Below, piece by piece: positions 1 to 16,606 of a DNA stretch of 64,000 nt (its first letter is position 1; each line of letters opens with the position of its first letter). Made by a program: the position numbers and the translations under genes. The stretch is from Iris pallida (Eukaryota; Streptophyta; Magnoliopsida; Asparagales; Iridaceae): NCBI GenBank assembly GCA_029216955.1, contig JANAVB010006999.1, positions 213,853-277,852 of the forward strand, given 5' to 3'. Under the pieces are notes generated by a model. The model saw only the letters and a program-made list of their open reading frames with translations. It ran no database searches and was not told the DNA's origin.

Positions 1-666
1 ATAAGCATAAATGTAACAACCAAATAGTAAAAAGGGTGCAAAGGCTGTGGGAAGAGCCATGCGGCTCGGGAGCCAAGGGCCATGGCCTATGCGACCAAGG
101 ATCGCCATGCGGCAAGGGCCAAACGGCCATGCAGCATACGGCAAAGGGGGGGAACAGGAGGCCATGCGACAAGGCTGCCAAGAGCCATGTGGCTCGGAGG
201 AAACAGGCTTATGCGGCTCGGAGGAAACAGGGCCATGCGGCAAGGCTAGAGATAGCCATGCGGCCAGGAGGAAACAGGCTCATGTGGCAAGGCTAGAGGT
301 AGCCATGCGGCAAGGGGGGACAGGCTCATGCGGCAAGGCTACCAAGAATCATGCGGCTCGGAAAAACAGGCTCATGCGGCAAGGCTGCCAAGAATCATGC
401 GGCTCGGGGAATCAGGCTTATACGGCAAGGGGGAAACAAGCTCATGCGACAAGGCTAGAGGTAGCCATGCGGCAAGGGGGGAACAGGCTCATGCGGCAAG
501 GATAGAGGTAGCCATGCGACAAGGGAGAAAACAGGCTCATGCGGCAAGGCTAGAGGTAGCCATGAGGCAAGGGAGGAACAGGCTCATGCGGCAAGGCTAG
601 AGGTAGCCATACGGCAAGGGGAGAACAGGCTCATGCGGCAAGAGTCAACCGAAGCCATGCGGCCAA
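1..666 (-). repeat. Distal part of left LTR of gag-only retroelement, with 48-bp minisatellite
   Basis: GC-rich tandem array whose core is GGCTAGAGGTAGCCATGCGG alternating with GGAACAGGCTCATGCGGCAA. Copies of the core start near 290, 453, 501, 547 and 595, so the clean part has a period of about 48 bp. Three reading frames are open only because the repeat lacks stops, so I do not call genes. The same words (CAATCGAAGCCATGCGGCC) resume at 15760, on the far side of the Tekay insertion. The array is therefore part of one LTR interrupted at 666. The LTR continues left of the window. Confidence 0.75.
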
Positions 667-1120
667 TGTAAGCCCCTAAATTTTAAAAATAGTTTTTATA
701 ATTTTCAATAGCATTTATATATTTAAAATGAATTAATATGATTATTAAGAATTTTTTTAGAATTTTTAATTGATTTTTAAATAATTTTTAAATCAAAATA
801 TATCATTTTGTAATATTTAAATTTGTTTTAATATCGAATTGTAATTTGTTGATTTGTTTTAATGTTGATTTGCAAACATATGAATTATTTTAATTGCGGT
901 TTGTAAATTTTATTTGCAAACCGATAGGCTTAGGGCTTTTCTGCAAGACCCCAAACTGTGGGGGCATTGCTGCAAACTGCCATAACCCCCCCCACGTTCT
1001 TTCTCTCTCCTCCCCACCTGCCCCCGATGACCGATGGCTGGCTGACCACTGCCCCGACAACCCGGCCTAAAACCTAACCCTAATCCTAATTCAAACCCTA
1101 ATTCGACCGTGCTGCCCCCC

Positions 1121-1128
1121 TATAAATA
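1121..1128 (+). promoter_or_regulatory. TATA box of Tekay 5' LTR
   Basis: TATAAATA inside a C-rich context (CCCCCCTATAAATAGCCCCC). The same box is at 9599-9606 in the 3' LTR. It is the likely Pol II promoter of the element; transcription would start about 30 bp downstream. Confidence 0.7.
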
Positions 1129-1803
1129 GCCCCCGACCCCCAAACCCTAACCCTAGACTCATCCGACCACCACAGCCGTCCTAAGCCACCGCAATCGACC
1201 CGTCTTCTCCGACCAGCCTCGCCGGAGATCACCCTAGCCTAGCCCGACGCCTACAGACCACTTCGACCGCCACAACCACCACCACTCGACGCATCTCACC
1301 GAGACGAACACAGTGCCACCTTCGTCCGCCGATGTTGACGCTTCCTTCGCCCTGTCGCAGCATCAACAGCATGCTCGACTCGGACACGTACGTGTCAACA
1401 TGCTTTTCCTTCTCCGATACGACTCGTATTCACATATGTGACTCGCCAGGACACGAGCAAGACGTAGGTAAGTCAGGACGCGTCTAACTCGAGTCGTGCG
1501 TGTCGTGCACGACCCGGACACTTGGACTCGACCGATCTTCGTGTCCTTAACTGTCAGGACACGAAGTTTGTGTTATCGGGTTTACAACCCGTTAACCTAA
1601 ACCCTAATAAATTAAACTAAAACCTAACCCTGACAACTGACCCGGGCTGACCCCCTGGCCAGCCCGACCGCGCTAAAACCCCCTTGCCCCTGGCCGAGTT
1701 CGAGCCCCCCTTTCCTTTTCTTTTGTTTTGTTTTGTTTTGTTTTATTTTTATTAATATATGTATATATGTATTTATATATATATGTATATATGTATATGT
1801 ATT

Positions 1804-2228
<425 letters not shown>

Positions 2229-4147
2229 TTGTTGTTGTATATTTATATATGTATTTCAAATTCAACTATGTACAAAATATTATTGTGTATAAATTTACAA
2301 GTCATTTTTATTATTTAACTTTGTGACTTGTATATTTTAGCACTTTAAAATATATTATTTATATTTAAATTCCTGTATTTTATAATTATGGCCAATTGAT
2401 GTCCAAACCTAGCATGGATTTTTGGGTCCAATTGTGTCTAATACATTCAGAGTCTGTGCAAATTATATTGGACTTGATTCATGGCTTTGGGTCCTGTATC
2501 TGGACTTCGATTCAATTTCGAATACATGGACAAAATAGTAATTAATTAATTAATTATTTTCCAGAAGTTGTTACTTGCTGTTTTTGAATTTTTATATATA
2601 TTTTAATTGCTGTAAAAATCTAAAAAAAATTGTATCTAAATACTATGTTAATTTAGCTAATTTATTATAATTTTTCTAGCATTTAATAAGTAATTTTAGT
2701 ATTTTATAAAAATAGAAAAATATAACTCATTTTTAGGATACATATGTTTGCTGATTTTTAATAAATATCAATTAGGGTTTATAAATTCCAGAAAAATTAC
2801 TATAAATTTCTATAATTAACACGGATCATTTTGGTACTTTATTTCATGTAAAATTGAGCTTTCTTTCTATCTCAAAAATTATTGGAACTAAGTGTACAGT
2901 TTGATTTATTTATTGAGTAATTACGACTTACAATATTTTGTGTTGTTTTGAGTTATTATAGTATTGGACCTCACCCCGCACTAGTGTAAAGATCCTAGGA
3001 AGTGAGTTTGGGTATTGTGTCACCCCACATTAGTCTCCTATGCTAAATTCATCATTTGGCTAGGTGTCTAGTCAGAAAGTCGTACCACACAACTAGTGTC
3101 TTAGTGTTTAACTTAGTATAAAAACTAAGTTTATGTGTTATTTCTACAGTGACGAATCACCAGGCATCGATAGCATTTCTATCACTGCTTTGCTTTGCTA
3201 AAGGCAAGTACTTCTACAAACTTTACGTACTGTTACAATAATGAACTGTGATTCCAACCATGTTTAAATGCTGATCCTTGGAGTAGCAAGTTAAAATCTT
3301 CACATGTTGTATTATTTTCAGTCCTTACCATGCTTAGGACAGTCTTTATATATCTCTCACATGTTTAGAATCTGGGTTATAGGGAAATTGTTAGTAGAGT
3401 ACGTGATCATGCCCCTTCTCCGTATGTATTTACCGAGCAAAGTTTCATTCTATATGATTACTGCGCCGTAGGCCTTTACCTCAAAGCATATTTGTACGTA
3501 TGTACATCTATCGCCGTATCACTTGTACGGAAGTATATTTTATTATGTGCCCCTACATATTGTACACCTGTTGACGATCACGTACCTGCTACCATTTTAA
3601 AAATTACATATACATCTGTCTCTATGACATATGTGTCCTTGCCATGATAGATTATGAGATGCCATGTTTCCAGTTTATTCCTCTCAAGTTTATTTCATGT
3701 TTCGTATATTAGTTTGCTAGAATCAGTACTTGCTCCCGTCCTGATAGGATAACGTTGTAGGTATCCTTACTGAGGAGGAGTTGATTTGTGATTCCTATTA
3801 TGGAGTTGCTGCCGAGGACCAGGCTTTATCTTACGAGAATGTACCTACGAGAAAACTCGTCTAGTTTGCGTAGTTACTCAGGGTTTCGAGAGTAGTTATC
3901 TTGTTAGACTATGTATTTTGTGACTGGACCTGTATCCAGCTTTACTTTTTGGGCTTGTACTTGGAACATACTATTATACGAGATAACTTTTGTGTTTGGA
4001 ACTTTTCTGACTCTCTATTACATATAGAACTGTTAGCACATTTTAGTCATATCTTGTTATCTTTAGAACAGCTTACTACGCTTTATCTCAAGTGTAGGCT
4101 GGACATGACTCGGCCCGGCCCAACAATTTGGGTAGCGGATCGTAACA

Positions 4148-4388
4148 TATTTTTAGTGGTGGCCCATACAGGTCTAGACTAAATTGTTTGGTTACATCAT
4201 TGTACCAAGCATGCTTGCAATTAGGAACTTAAGGTAACTAGACAACATTAGGAATGACGCTTAGAACACCTAGAGGAATACTAGGATTGTAACATAGGAA
4301 ACGCATCATATGCTCGCTATTACAATTAGATTTTCTTGTTTATGATTGTTTACTTTAAAGAGTCCTTATAAGTTCTTTTATTTATTAG
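4148..4388 (+). other. Leader and primer-binding region of Tekay element
   Basis: Untranslated stretch between the 5' LTR and gag. At 4155-4175 it contains AGTGGTGGCCCATACAGGTC plus T, also found just inside the 5' LTR of the gag-only element (minus strand, 18045-18065). The position fits a primer-binding site, but I cannot match it to a tRNA, and the usual initiator-Met site (TGGTATCAGAGC) is absent. Confidence 0.5.
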
Positions 4389-5477
4389 ATGGTGCTCACC
4401 CGCTCATCCCAGTATACCACATCTGAGAATGGCACACTTTCTACCCAGTCGGTTGACCAGTTGACCGATGTACCTTCACCTACCATACTTCCCCACTCCA
4501 CAAATCCACCAACCCAGATGCCTCCACCACCTTCCACATCACAGGCCCAGCAGGACCCGATACTCCCACCACTACCTATTACTATACCTGCCCAGGCTTC
4601 CGTCACACTCGACGGGAACCAACTGCTCACTCTGATTCAGGGGTTCCTAACAACCCACCAGGAGTAGACCACCTTACTCCATCAGAGCATGGAGCGTTCT
4701 GAGGAACGTACCGCGGTCCCACCATCTGTAGAGCCACGGCAGAGAGCGAGGACAATCAAGGACTTCATGGGTCTGAACCCCAAGGAGTTCTTAGGGACTG
4801 GGGGCATTGTAGTAGCAGATGACTGGCTAGACTCGGTATAGAGGAAGCTCCTTGGAGCTAGGTTGCCGATTGACCTCCAGGTCGAGGCAGCGGGATTTCT
4901 GCTGATAGACTAGGCAGGAGTTTGGTTCCGGAATGAGCCGCTATTCGCGAGAGGGAAAGCCACTTGGGATCAGTTCAAAACCCAGTTCAAGAAGAAATTT
5001 TTCTCGACCACCGCTAGGGTAGCCATGGGGCTACGATTCCAGAACATCCAGCAGGGGAACCGTTCTGTTAACGAGTACGCAGCAGAGTTTAGTCGTTTGA
5101 GCCGTTTCGCTCCTAGTCTAGTTGCAGACCCTGAGGAGATGACACGTAGGTTTTGCCATGGTCTAGTTCCAGACATTGGCATTCTTATAGTGGCGAATGG
5201 TACGACTGACTACTACCAGAGCCTAGAGTTGGCCCGGAGCATAGAGGAGCGTCTTCTGTCTTGCAAGAGGTCGGCTTCTGTACACCTGGAGGGACCTTCC
5301 AAGCGTCAGGCTTTCCAGCCGAGAGCACCGACGCTGCACCAGCAGACTTACCGTCCCCTACACCACATCACCCAACCCCACCAGTTAGAGCCCCGGAACC
5401 TCAGCCGTAGAAGGGAGCTCTGTGTATATTTTGTCGAAGACCAGGGCATGATTACTCCGTCTGCAGAAAGAGGTTGA
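4389..5477 (+). pseudogene. gag: Tekay gag (capsid and zinc knuckle), broken
   Basis: The reading begins MVLTRSSQYTTSENG at 4389, with a Pro/Gln-rich N-terminus, and hits TAG at 4665. Capsid-like sequence continues in other frames: DFMGLNPKEFLGTG, then WDQFKTQFKKKFFSTTARV, then GNRSVNEYAAEFSRLSRFAP, the pattern of the plant Ty3 capsid domain. A CCHC zinc knuckle at about 5420-5470 is readable only across a frameshift. Gag would form the virus-like particle and bind the RNA. At least three stops and one frameshift make it non-functional. Confidence 0.85.
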
Positions 5478-5481
5478 AGAA

Positions 5482-6006
5482 GTGCTTAGCTTGCGGGTCT
5501 GCCACCCACCAGCTTCGGGAGTACCCAGTAGCCAGGGTACAGGTGCCGGACCACCGTCTAGAGGACCGCCGCTTTCGACTCAGCAGCAGAGGATTGGGCA
5601 ACATCTGCAGCAGCAGAAGGGACCCCAGGGGAAGGCTTATAGCCTAGCTCTTGAGCCGGAGCCGGAGCAGGTTTCGGAGCCAGATTATTTGGCTGACGTC
5701 ATCACAGATCATGTTTATTTGCATACTTTTCTAGCTCTGTGCTTGTTTGATTCCGGTGCATCACATAGCTTCCTGTCATTAGAGTTTATGCATAAACACC
5801 ACTTAGTAGCTACACCTACCGAGGAGATGAGTAGAGTAATAACGGAAGGTGGACCAGTGCCTATTAGAGCTATCTATCGATGCTCTATTACTATAGCCGG
5901 GAGAGAGTTTAGGGGACGATTCTTTGTGATGCCACTCCCCGAGTATGATATCATATTGGGGATAGACTGGCTTAGCTATGCCCATGCAGCTATAGACTGT
6001 CATGAG
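5482..6006 (+). pseudogene. pol: Tekay aspartic protease domain of pol
   Basis: A long frame opens at 5482 after the gag knuckle. The retroviral-type active site D-S-G-A-S-H-S-F lies near 5750-5775, followed by the second conserved strand [10 protein letters not shown] near 5945. This enzyme would cleave the Gag-Pol polyprotein. The domain itself is uninterrupted and stays in frame with reverse transcriptase, but upstream and downstream breaks make the gene a pseudogene. Confidence 0.88.
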
Positions 6007-6099
6007 TGTAGTATTGTGTTCAGTCCCCCAGGCACGGCACCATTCAGTGTCAGGAGGACAGGGCCGGAGATCAGCCTAGAGCCGAACTGTTGTGCGACA

Positions 6100-7116
6100 G
6101 TTGGGGGGATAGCACCGCCACACCCTATCATTAGGCAGTTTATGAATGTATTCCCAGAGGACCTTCCAGGACTTCTGTCTGACAGAGATATGGAGTTCAC
6201 TATAGATTTAGTATCGGGTTCATCACCAGTATCCCGGGCTTGCTATAGAGTAAACCCCAAGGAGGCCGTAGAGATGAAGGAGCAGATTGATGACCTATTG
6301 AAAAAGGGTTTCATTCGATCTAGTGCTTCTCCACGGGGAGTGCCAGTGCTTTTTGTGCCGAAGAAGGATGGTACAGTCCGGTTGTGCATTGACTACCGGG
6401 CGTTGAATACCATCACCATTAAGAACAAATATCCTCTGTCCAGGATAGATGATTTGTTCGACCAGTTGAGTGGGGCGAAGGTGTTTTCCAGGATAGATTT
6501 GAGATCCGATTACCACCAGGTGAAAGTCAGGGCTGCAGACATCCAGAAGACGGCGTTCAATACGAAGTACGGGTAGTACGAGTTTTTGGTGATGCCATTT
6601 GGTCTCACAAATGTGCCAGCTGTCTTTATGAACTTGATAAATAAGACATTTCACCAGTATCTGGATAAGTTCGTCGTAGTATTTATCGACGACATCCTGA
6701 TATACTCGAAGACGCCGAAGGAGCACGCAGACCACTTGCGGACAATTTTGGGGATTCTGAGGCAGGAGAGGTTGTATGCCAAATTGTCGAAGTGTGAGTT
6801 CTTTTTGGACCGAGTGGAGTTTCTCGGTCATGTAGTTACTGGAGGGGGGATCTCGGTGGATCCCAGGAAGATTGCTGCCGTTGAGACATGGAAGGCTCCG
6901 ACGTCTGTTTCAGAGATCAGGAGCTTTTTGGGTTTAGCAGGCTATTATAGGAAGTTCGTCCAGGACTTTGCTAGGATAGCTGAACCCATGACGAAACTGA
7001 CACGGAAGGATGCAGAGTACATCTGGTCAGAGGACTGCCAGACAGTATTTGAGGAGCTGAAGAGGAGGCTGACGACCGCTCCAGTTCTGACATTACCTTC
7101 AAGGTCTGGAGTTTAA
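6100..7116 (+). pseudogene. pol: Tekay reverse transcriptase domain of pol
   Basis: Motifs appear in order: [20 protein letters not shown] (about 6345), [12 protein letters not shown] (about 6485; the family usually has SGYHQ), [15 protein letters not shown] (about 6591), the catalytic [10 protein letters not shown] (about 6685) and [19 protein letters not shown] (about 6915). A TAG at 6574-6576 interrupts the domain between the RT motifs YG and YEF. The domain would copy element RNA into cDNA. The catalytic D-D pair is intact; the stop is not. Confidence 0.92.
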
Positions 7117-7658
7117 CCATACACAACGATGCTTCTGGAAAAGGGCTAGGATGTGTCCTACAGCAGCATGGGAAAGTGATTGCTTATGCATCTAGGCAAT
7201 TACGGACTCATGAGCGGAACTATCCTACCCACGACCTAGAGTTAGCTGCGGTGATCTTTGCACTCAAGTTGTGGAAACACTACTTATACGGAGAGCGTGT
7301 GGAAATTTTTACTGACCACAAGAGCTTGAAGTATGTGTTCATGCAGAAAGAGCTGAACATGAGGCAAAAATGATGGTTGGAGTTGATGAAGGACTTCGAC
7401 ATCGATTTACAGTATCACCCCGGGAAGGCAAATATGGTGGCGGATGCGCTGAGCAGGCATCCGATGGCATGGTATCTGATGATAGATCGGCATTTGCGGG
7501 AAGATCTGGAGAAGCTCGGTATCGAGATAGTTCGGCCAGGATCTGTGATACAGACGATGGCGCTTGACATTCAGTCAGGTTTGATGGAGCAGATCAAGGA
7601 GGTACAGTCTACAGATGAGAGCCTTCGCAGACTTCGAGCCCAGGCTTTAGCTGGATAG
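7117..7658 (+). pseudogene. pol: Tekay RNase H domain of pol
   Basis: A frameshift near 7095-7115 separates this from reverse transcriptase. The RNase H signature follows: [31 protein letters not shown] (about 7190), [20 protein letters not shown] (about 7310), then a TGA at 7371 and [16 protein letters not shown] (about 7415). The acidic residues of the active site (D of DASG, E of LEL, D of TDH, D of ADALSR) are all visible. A TAG at 7656 ends this frame. Confidence 0.88.
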
Positions 7659-7691
7659 CTGGATGACTTCACCATAGCAGAGGATGGATCC

Positions 7692-9017
7692 TTGAGGTAT
7701 GGCAGCCGGTTGTACGTACCGAAGGGAGAGCTGATAGAGGCAGTCTTGCAGGAGACACACCGATCGAGATATTCTATTCACCCTGGTGCCAACAAGATGT
7801 ACCGTGACTTACGGGAACATCTTTGGTGGCACGGGATGAAGAGAGATGTATCACGTTTCATTTCGAGATGCCTAGTCTGCCAGCAGGTCAAGGCGAAGCG
7901 CCAGAGGCCAGCTGGTCTATTGCAGCCGTTACCCATTCTCGAGTGGAAGTGGGAACACATTACGATGGACTTCGTCTCAGGGCTTCCTCGTTCCCAATGA
8001 GGGAAGGATGCCATTTGAGTCATCGTAGACAGGCTGACGAAGTGTGCGCACTTCATACCCTTCAAGGTGGGGCTTTCCACCGAGAAGTTGGCGGAGCTAT
8101 ACATGCAGCAGATAGTTCGCTTGCACGGAGTACCAGTGAGCATCGTGTCGGACCGAGACAGCAGATTTACGTCCCACTACTGGAGGAGCTTACAGAAAGA
8201 GTTGGACAGTCGGCTCAAGTTCAGTACAGCGTACCACCTGCAGACAGATGGGCAGTCCGAGAGGACAATACAGACGCTAAAGAATATGCTGAGGACCTGT
8301 GTGCTGGACTTTGGCGGATCATGGGAGAGCCATCTACACTTGGTAGAGTTTTCATACAATAACAGCTACCAAGCCAGCATCGGTATGTCTCCTTTCGAGG
8401 CACTATATGGACGACAATGCCGTACACAGCTCTTTTGGGACGATGTTGGGGACAGAGTTATGTTTGGGCCAGAGATGATCACGGATGCAGCAGAGAAGGT
8501 CGAGATGATCAGAGACAGGCAGAAACACTGGGCCGATACTAGTCGCAGATCGATGGAGTTTGCTGACGGAGATATGGTGCTGGTGAAGATATCACCTACT
8601 AGAGGGACGATCCGGTTCGGACGAGGAGACAAGTTGAGCCCCAGATACATCGGGCCGTTCGAGATACTTGGCAGGATCGGAGAGGTAGCTTACAGGGTTG
8701 CACTTCCACCCAATCTAGCAGGAGTTCACGATGTCTTTCATGTGTCTCAGCTGAGGAGATATGTTCCGGACCCCAGCCATGTGCTAGATCATTCAGAGTT
8801 GGAGATCGGACTGAGCCCTGTAGTTACTGAGCAGCCAGTGGAGATATTGGACATGAGGGAGAAGAGGCTGAGGAACAAAGTCATACCCTTGGTACGAGTA
8901 GCTTGGAGCCGTCACTCTCCGGGTGAATCTACTTGGGAGAGGGAGTCGGACATGAGGGAGAGATATCCTTACTTGTTCGACCCAACAGCTGCGTGGGAAC
9001 CACCCGTTCCCGCTTGA
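7692..9017 (+). pseudogene. pol: Tekay integrase with C-terminal chromodomain-like module
   Basis: The HHCC zinc finger is visible (H of HPGANKMYRDLR, then C-L-V-C near 7868). The catalytic core has D in TMDFVSGLP (about 7968), D in SDRDSRFTS (about 8150) and E in DGQSERTIQTL (about 8250). The C-terminal half has a GPFEILGRIGEVAYRVALP segment and ends with PVEILDMREKRLRNKVIPLV, then a W-x-R-H and STWE-type motif (about 8835-8960). That tail matches the chromodomain-like module of Tekay/Del elements, thought to steer insertion into heterochromatin. Stops near 8000 and 8018 split the finger from the core; the rest, 8067-9017, is open to a TGA. Confidence 0.92.
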
Positions 9018-9128
9018 TACCTTAGAGGTTAGTCTAAATAATAGCCTTAGTCATTCTTTGCATTGCTTGTTATGTTAGAATGTTTGTAGAGTCTTCTATC
9101 CTTGTGAATTTCGAGGACAAAACTTTTT

Positions 9129-9142
9129 AAGGAGGGAAGATT
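9129..9142 (+). promoter_or_regulatory. Polypurine tract of Tekay element
   Basis: AAGGAGGGAAGATT directly abuts the 3' LTR start at 9143 and follows the conserved context CGAGGACAAAACTTTTT. It primes plus-strand cDNA synthesis. Confidence 0.88.
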
Positions 9143-9797
9143 TGTAAGCCCCTAAATTTTAAAAATAGTTTTTATAATTTTCAATAGCATTTATATATTT
9201 AAAATGAATTAATATGATTATTAGGAATTTTTCTAGAATTTTTAATTGATTTTTAAATAAATTTTAAATCAAAATATATTATTTTGTAATATTTAAATTT
9301 GTTTTAATATCGAATTGCAATTTGTTGATTTGTTTTAATATTGATTTGCAAATATATGAATTATTTTAATTGCGGTTTGTAAATTTTATTTGCAAATCGA
9401 TAGGCTTAGGGCTTTTCTGCAAGACCCCAAACTGTAGGGGCCTTGCTGCAAACTGCCATCACCCCCTCCCCAGGTTCTTTCTCTCTCCTCCCCACCTGCC
9501 CCCGACGACCGACGGCTGGCTGACCACCGCCCCGACAACCCGGCCTAAAACCTAACCCTAATCCTAATTCAAACCCTAATTCGACCGCCCTGCCCCCCTA
9601 TAAATAGCCCCCGACCCCCAAACCCAAACCCTAGACTCACCCGACCACCACAGCCGCCCTAAGCCACCGCAATCGACCCGTCTTCCCCGACCAGCCTCGT
9701 CGGAGATCACCCTAGCCCAGCCCGATGCCTACAGACCACTTCGACCGTCACAACCACCACCACTCGACGCGTCTCGCTGAGATGAACACAGCGCCGC
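9143..9797 (+). repeat. 3' LTR of Tekay element, first part
   Basis: Matches the first 650 bp or so of the 5' LTR with scattered substitutions, including TATAAATA at 9599-9606. It is interrupted after GCCGC (9793-9797) by a solo LTR. No gene of its own; the open frame at 9370-9555 is LTR sequence. Confidence 0.92.
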
Positions 9798-12525
9798 TGT
9801 CACGCCCCAGAACCAGAATACTGGAGAGCGGGAGCGGACATAGCCAGCTACGTATGATGAAATAGAATCCATCTCACCATATGGTCACAGCTGTCTAGAT
9901 ATGTGAGGGTTTATCTACAAGCCATCAGTCTCTTAGGGTCATAAATTATCCTATTGTCTCAATCTCAACCAACTAATAATAATCACAAGATATCAGATCA
10001 CCAAATATACAATTGTAAGGCGTCCCAAACATTACATATCCAGATGATCATGAAGCTAGTCGTACAAAATATAAGGACTAGCAAGAGTTAAGTCATACAT
10101 GATCAACCTCGAGTTGCCAATCATGCTTACAGCCCGTAGGCAGACAGTAAATAAAGTTGCAAACGAGCTAACACTTGCTCGGCGGCTAAACGCCTCAAAA
10201 GAATATTTTTACAAGGGAGTGGGAGAGCAAAATAAAACCCACTCGTTGTCCTGGTTACGCCTGGTGGTCACCATCGGGCTGGAAGACAGGTAGATCCTCT
10301 GGAGCTGCTCTGGTATCTGGCCATACAAAACCAGCTGGGTCAGACCCCAGAAAGAGCAAGTGCCACAAAGGAGGCCACGAAATAAGAACAAAAACCAGCA
10401 ATCAGCACAATAATATAATTACATAATAAAAGACAGTAAATTAAGAAAAGCATGATGGGTAATATAAAAGATAATCTTGTATAGAATCACTAAAAGACAG
10501 GACATATAGAAAAGCATGACAGGATGATATACGATGAGTTAACCATGGGACTATTCAGATAGCCAGGTTACAACCCGTAAACCAAACAAGGACCGGAGTT
10601 GTAACCCTTCGTCTGAACGGCACTTGGTTTCCCTCACCATTTATCGATAAGATAAATATAAGAAATCAGGTCAAGTAACGATCTGGAGTGACAATCATTA
10701 TAGTGACAATCTGGAGTGACAATCATTCTATCATTCTGGTACATTCTTACAATCAATCAATTCTAGACAATACTATACTGGACTAAACTCCATCCAAGCA
10801 ATCACGGCCAATCATTGCCTACGGCTTTCTACATTAACTAACTAGGGTTATCACAATCCTAGTTACTAGCAAGATGCAATGAGATGTTCCTCCCGCCACA
10901 AGCCCTGTAGCTAATCCAGGTTATCCAGGCGATTTGAATTCATTAAGCAGTTATCAATAATTATGTGCCCCACACGACGGTGAGCTGGAAATGTGCCCTA
11001 CTCGACGGCAGGCTGCAAGTCCAAACAATTGCGGCCGGGATAACGGGATTGCCTGTAACTGGGGAAATCTCTCATGACTACTGAATTATTCTAGTTATTA
11101 GCCTTAATCCATTTTAGTAGGTACTCCTGACCGTGGTACTCAGGAGTCCCATCCTAGACATGATGCAAGACTGGGCAAGTGGATTTAACAAGCAAGCAAG
11201 AAAGAACCACCCACGGTGTCAAGGCAGGTCAAGTTAAGTTATCAAGTCAAGTCAGGAGTGCGCCGCCACGGGCCACTATCAAGTCAGGTTGGTCATGTCA
11301 GGAGTGCACCACTACGGGTCACTGTCGTGTTATGCAAGTTCCTTGCCATATCAAGCCATGTACAATAGTCATTCCAAATATATTAAGTAAAATCAAGTTC
11401 ATGACAAAAGGCGTAAGGATATAAAATGGGCATGAAATATCTAATAAAATATCAATATACAGGGCTATAGAAGAGTCAAGCTTAAAGAAAATAAAACCAA
11501 ATCTCCATGATTGGACAAATTGCGCAAGGGTCCCTGTGGTCGGGTTGCGCAGGAGTCAAGTGCGCCAGGGGCCAACTGCGCAGGGGTGAGCTGCGCAGGG
11601 TACCAACTGCGCAGGAGTGGATGGCGCAGCAGATGGATTGCACTGGATCAGGTTGCGCACGAATGGATGGCACAGGGTCAGATTGCGCAGGGACGGACTG
11701 CGCATGGATGGATTGCGCAGAAGCAGACTGCGCATGAGCAGACTGCGCATGAGCAGACTGCGCATGAATCCATGCGCACTCGGGTTGAGCGCAGTTCGCC
11801 AAGGGGCAAGCTGCGCGGTCGGCGCTGCGCTAAAGAGCGCTGGCCGAGGGGGATGCGCAATCCAGCACTGCACTAAATAGCGCAGGCTGCTGTCTTCTTC
11901 TCCAGGCCGAGAAGAAGACTCCAAGAACTCCAAAGTTCAAAACTTCATAACTTGATCAAATCAAAACGAAATTTAGATTTTCAAAGCTCTAACTTGAGTA
12001 AAATTGAATCCTCTTCCACATGGAAGCATCAAAACAAACTAAAATCCAAGTTAAATAGATCAAAATCATGCAAATCCGAAAATAGTAAAAACCTAGATCT
12101 AGAACAATGGAAATTCCAAATCACAAAATGTCAAGTTCTAATATTGATCTCCATGGCCTAATCTAGCTAATGGACAAATAAAAAGTGGTTCTCATGTGGT
12201 GGCAAGGTGCACTTGCCTATGGTGTGGAGAGTTGTGTGGAAGAAGGAAGAAGAAGAAGTTGTAGGAAATTAATGGAGTTATGGAGGAGAGAGAAAAGGTT
12301 GATGGGTTTTAATGAGGGTGGTTGTGATGGAATGGAAGTGGATAATAGGCTAAGGTGTTCCTCTCATGATAAACCAAACCAAACCCTCTCCACAAAATAA
12401 ACCAAGCCATGTAAAAACCCAATTACGAGAACCAAAATCCGCAAGTCGAAAAAATAAAATACGTGCCAAAATCAAATTACGAGTACAAATACGAAATACA
12501 AAAAATACGGAAAATGAGGGTGACA
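9798..12525 (-). mobile_element. Solo LTR of the gag-only family nested in Tekay 3' LTR
   Basis: Begins TGTCACGCCCCAGAACCAGA and ends GGTGACA, 2728 bp, flanked by GCCGC at 9793-9797 and 12526-12530. On the minus strand it reads TGTCACCCTCATTTTCCG...GGGGCGTGACA, matching the ends of the gag-only element at 16442 and 18073. No coding region lies inside, so internal sequence was probably lost by LTR-LTR recombination. It contains the GC-rich minisatellite at 11500-11870. Confidence 0.93.
11500..11870. repeat. GC-rich TGCGCA minisatellite inside the solo LTR
   Basis: Short units such as ACTGCGCATGAGCAG (15 bp, three clean copies near 11728-11765) and longer variants containing TGCGCAGGG. Frames on both strands stay open because the unit has no stops. 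It occupies the place in this LTR that the ATGCGGC minisatellite occupies at 1-660. Confidence 0.8.
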
Positions 12526-15737
<3,212 letters not shown>

Positions 15738-16442
15738 GCCAAGGCCTATGCGGCAAGGGTCAATCGAAGCCATGCGGCCAAGGCCTATACGACAAAGGTC
15801 AGGTGGGAAGCACTATTCTTCTTCTCCAACTTTTTCGAGAAGAAGAACCTGGAAAGTTGGGGGTTTCCAAACTTTCCAACCTTCAATCCAAGCCCAAATC
15901 TGGACTTCCAAAGGTCAAAATCGGGTAGAATGATCTACTCTACAACATGGAACCATCAAAACTTGAAAGTAATAAAGTTTGATAGATCAAAACCCAAGAA
16001 ATCCGAAAATGCAACAACTTAGATCTACATGAAATGAACCATGGAAATTAAAAATGCTAAGTACTAAAGTGTCTTAGAGTCTCTTGAGGAAAACAATGGA
16101 ACAACAAAAATTGAGTTCCTTCATGAAGCAAGTTGTACTTGCCTAAGATCTTGGTAGGTGGAGAGAGTTATGAAGAAGAAGAAGAAGGAGTAAATGAAGA
16201 AGTGAATGAGGAGAGAGAAAGGGTTGGTAGGTTTATAAAGAGGGGGTTAGCATGTTGGGCCAAGTCCTAACAAACCGAGCCCAACCAAATATACCAAGCT
16301 AAGCCAAGTCGAACCAGGATGAACCCAAAATAAACCAAGGCAAGATTAAACCAGGATCAAGCTAAGCAAGACAAGTCTAACTACGGGTCGGGATTCCGTA
16401 CACGTATATTGGAAATACGTATAACAAAAAACGGAGGTGACA
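15738..16442 (-). repeat. Proximal part of left (3') LTR of gag-only element
   Basis: Starts with the duplicated GCCAA and the same ATGCGGC-type repeat as 1-666, continues with CTTCTTCTCC and GAGAAGAAG segments that match the solo LTR near 11890, and ends GGAGGTGACA at 16442. On the minus strand this is the LTR start (TGTCACCTCCG). Together with 1-661 it forms one LTR cut by the Tekay insertion. No gene. Confidence 0.85.
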
Positions 16443-16606
16443 ACTTTACCCACCTTAAAAGAACTTCGTCCTCGAAATTTAATTAAGAGGCTAGAGATGT
16501 CGGGGCAAGCTATACTAAGGCACAAGAAATCTATGACTAGCAACCAATCATGCAATCAATCATGCAAGCAAGGAATTTAAGCATAAGGCAGAAGGAAGTC
16601 ATCATG

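Noticed and set aside
36..600. Open frames in the ATGCGGC minisatellite
   Set aside because: Three overlapping frames are open at once because the repeat unit has no stop codons; the sequence is part of an LTR.
1073..1160. CCCTAA-like words suggesting telomeric repeats
   Set aside because: Irregular, few and located at the same place in both LTRs; ordinary LTR composition.
3901..4182. Frame beginning MLDYVFCDWTCIQLYF, with a near copy at 15491
   Set aside because: It is present in both LTRs of the Tekay element and is simply LTR sequence; no recognisable domain.
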